NCBI GenBank assembly: GCA_945861815.1 | Contig: CAMAVV010000119.1 | Location: 1-5,537 of the forward strand | Reading direction: 5' to 3' | DNA: 5,537 nucleotides | DNA from: Thermoflexus hugenholtzii JAD2 | GTDB taxonomy: Bacteria; Chloroflexota; Dehalococcoidia; SHYB01 | Shown: positions 5,393 to 5,537 of the stretch, in pieces | Numbering within the stretch: position 1 is the first letter of the stretch | How the letters are laid out: each line of letters begins with the position of its first letter | Position numbers and translations under genes: made by a program | Notes under the pieces: model-generated | The model's input: only the letters and a program-made list of their open reading frames with translations | What the model was told of the DNA's origin: nothing | Databases searched by the model: none

Positions 5393-5412
5393 GCTTTGCT
5401 GTCCGAAGCATC
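5390..5412. promoter_or_regulatory. Inverted repeat over the transcription start, candidate operator
   Basis: GATGCTT (5390-5396) and AAGCATC (5406-5412) are perfect inverted copies around a 9-base spacer. The repeat begins inside the -10 box and is centred at 5401, near the predicted start site. That position suits a repressor site; a small leader hairpin is the alternative. Confidence 0.4.
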
Positions 5413-5438
5413 TTGTGCCCTCGTCGCTTCTTGCCTTG

Positions 5439-5445
5439 AAGGAGG
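5439..5445 (+). promoter_or_regulatory. Ribosome binding site that selects a GTG start
   Basis: AAGGAGG is five bases before GTG 5451 but twenty bases before the next in-frame ATG (5466). The GTG is therefore the likely start. Confidence 0.75.
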
Positions 5446-5450
5446 CCCCT

Positions 5451-5537
5451 GTGCCAACACTAACCATGACGGAAGAACAGAAGCAGATCATCACGATGAT
5501 TCGCGACTTCGTGAAGAAAGACATCGAGCCTGTCGCC
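5451..5537 (+). CDS. Acyl-CoA dehydrogenase (N-terminal fragment)
   Basis: Only the first 29 codons are in the window and the frame is open to the end. The segment TEEQKQIITMIRDFVKKDIEPVA is the typical first helix of acyl-CoA dehydrogenases (LTEEQxxIRxxxRxFxxxxIxPxA). These flavoenzymes form the alpha,beta double bond in acyl-CoA during fatty-acid or amino-acid breakdown and pass electrons to ETF. Chain-length preference cannot be judged. The start is GTG 5451, chosen from the AAGGAGG five bases upstream; the ATG at 5466 is a less likely alternative. It has its own predicted promoter and a candidate operator. It follows the SDR gene by 206 bases, consistent with a lipid or acyl-CoA catabolic neighbourhood. 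Confidence 0.85.
   Translation, partial: MPTLTMTEEQKQIITMIRDFVKKDIEPVA

Overview
This window looks like bacterial chromosome with moderately high GC; hand counts give about 60% in the main genes. Its genes are metabolic: a 2-oxoacid dehydrogenase complex, a TldD/PmbA-family protein, a HAD hydrolase, a short-chain dehydrogenase and an acyl-CoA dehydrogenase. The gene mix, the style of the E2 protein, and a 66-residue protein that resembles unannotated small proteins I remember from Chloroflexota (Dehalococcoidia/SAR202-like) point to that phylum. The placement is inference from memory, not a search result. All supported genes lie on the + strand. I see no tRNA, rRNA, CRISPR array, transposase or phage gene.

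Layout. Bases 1-146 are the 3' end of an E1-beta subunit gene. A 102-base structured spacer follows, then a complete E2 acyltransferase gene (249-1517); together they are the end of a dehydrogenase-complex operon. A perfect hairpin overlaps the E2 stop codon. The 305-base gap 1518-1822 holds that hairpin, an imperfect purine/pyrimidine palindrome (1581-1629), a widely spaced 10-base inverted repeat (1647/1745) and a good sigma70-type promoter. The promoter serves a small basic 66-aa protein (1823-2023).

The 325-base gap 2024-2348 holds a run of mutually complementary AGCTCG/CGAGCT segments, a strong intrinsic terminator (2159-2188) and a 160-base pyrimidine-rich tract. The tract leads directly into a PmbA/TldE-like gene (2349-3689) that has no Shine-Dalgarno sequence. 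A 128-base spacer (3690-3817) with a palindrome and a probable dispersed-repeat relic precedes a HAD hydrolase gene (3818-4432) of visibly lower GC. Eight bases later comes an NAD-type short-chain dehydrogenase (4441-5244). The last spacer (5245-5450) carries a triplicated AATCTGTG-like repeat and an extended -10 promoter whose start region is covered by an inverted repeat. The window ends in the first 29 codons of an acyl-CoA dehydrogenase started by GTG.

How the genes fit together. E1-beta and E2 make acyl-CoA from a 2-oxoacid. The dehydrogenase and acyl-CoA dehydrogenase at the other end suggest fatty-acid or other acyl-CoA catabolism. The middle genes look like independent units. Nothing here is a clearly new defence or biosynthetic system. 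The most unusual material is the small-protein transcription unit with its structured 3' region, and the set of intergenic repeats.
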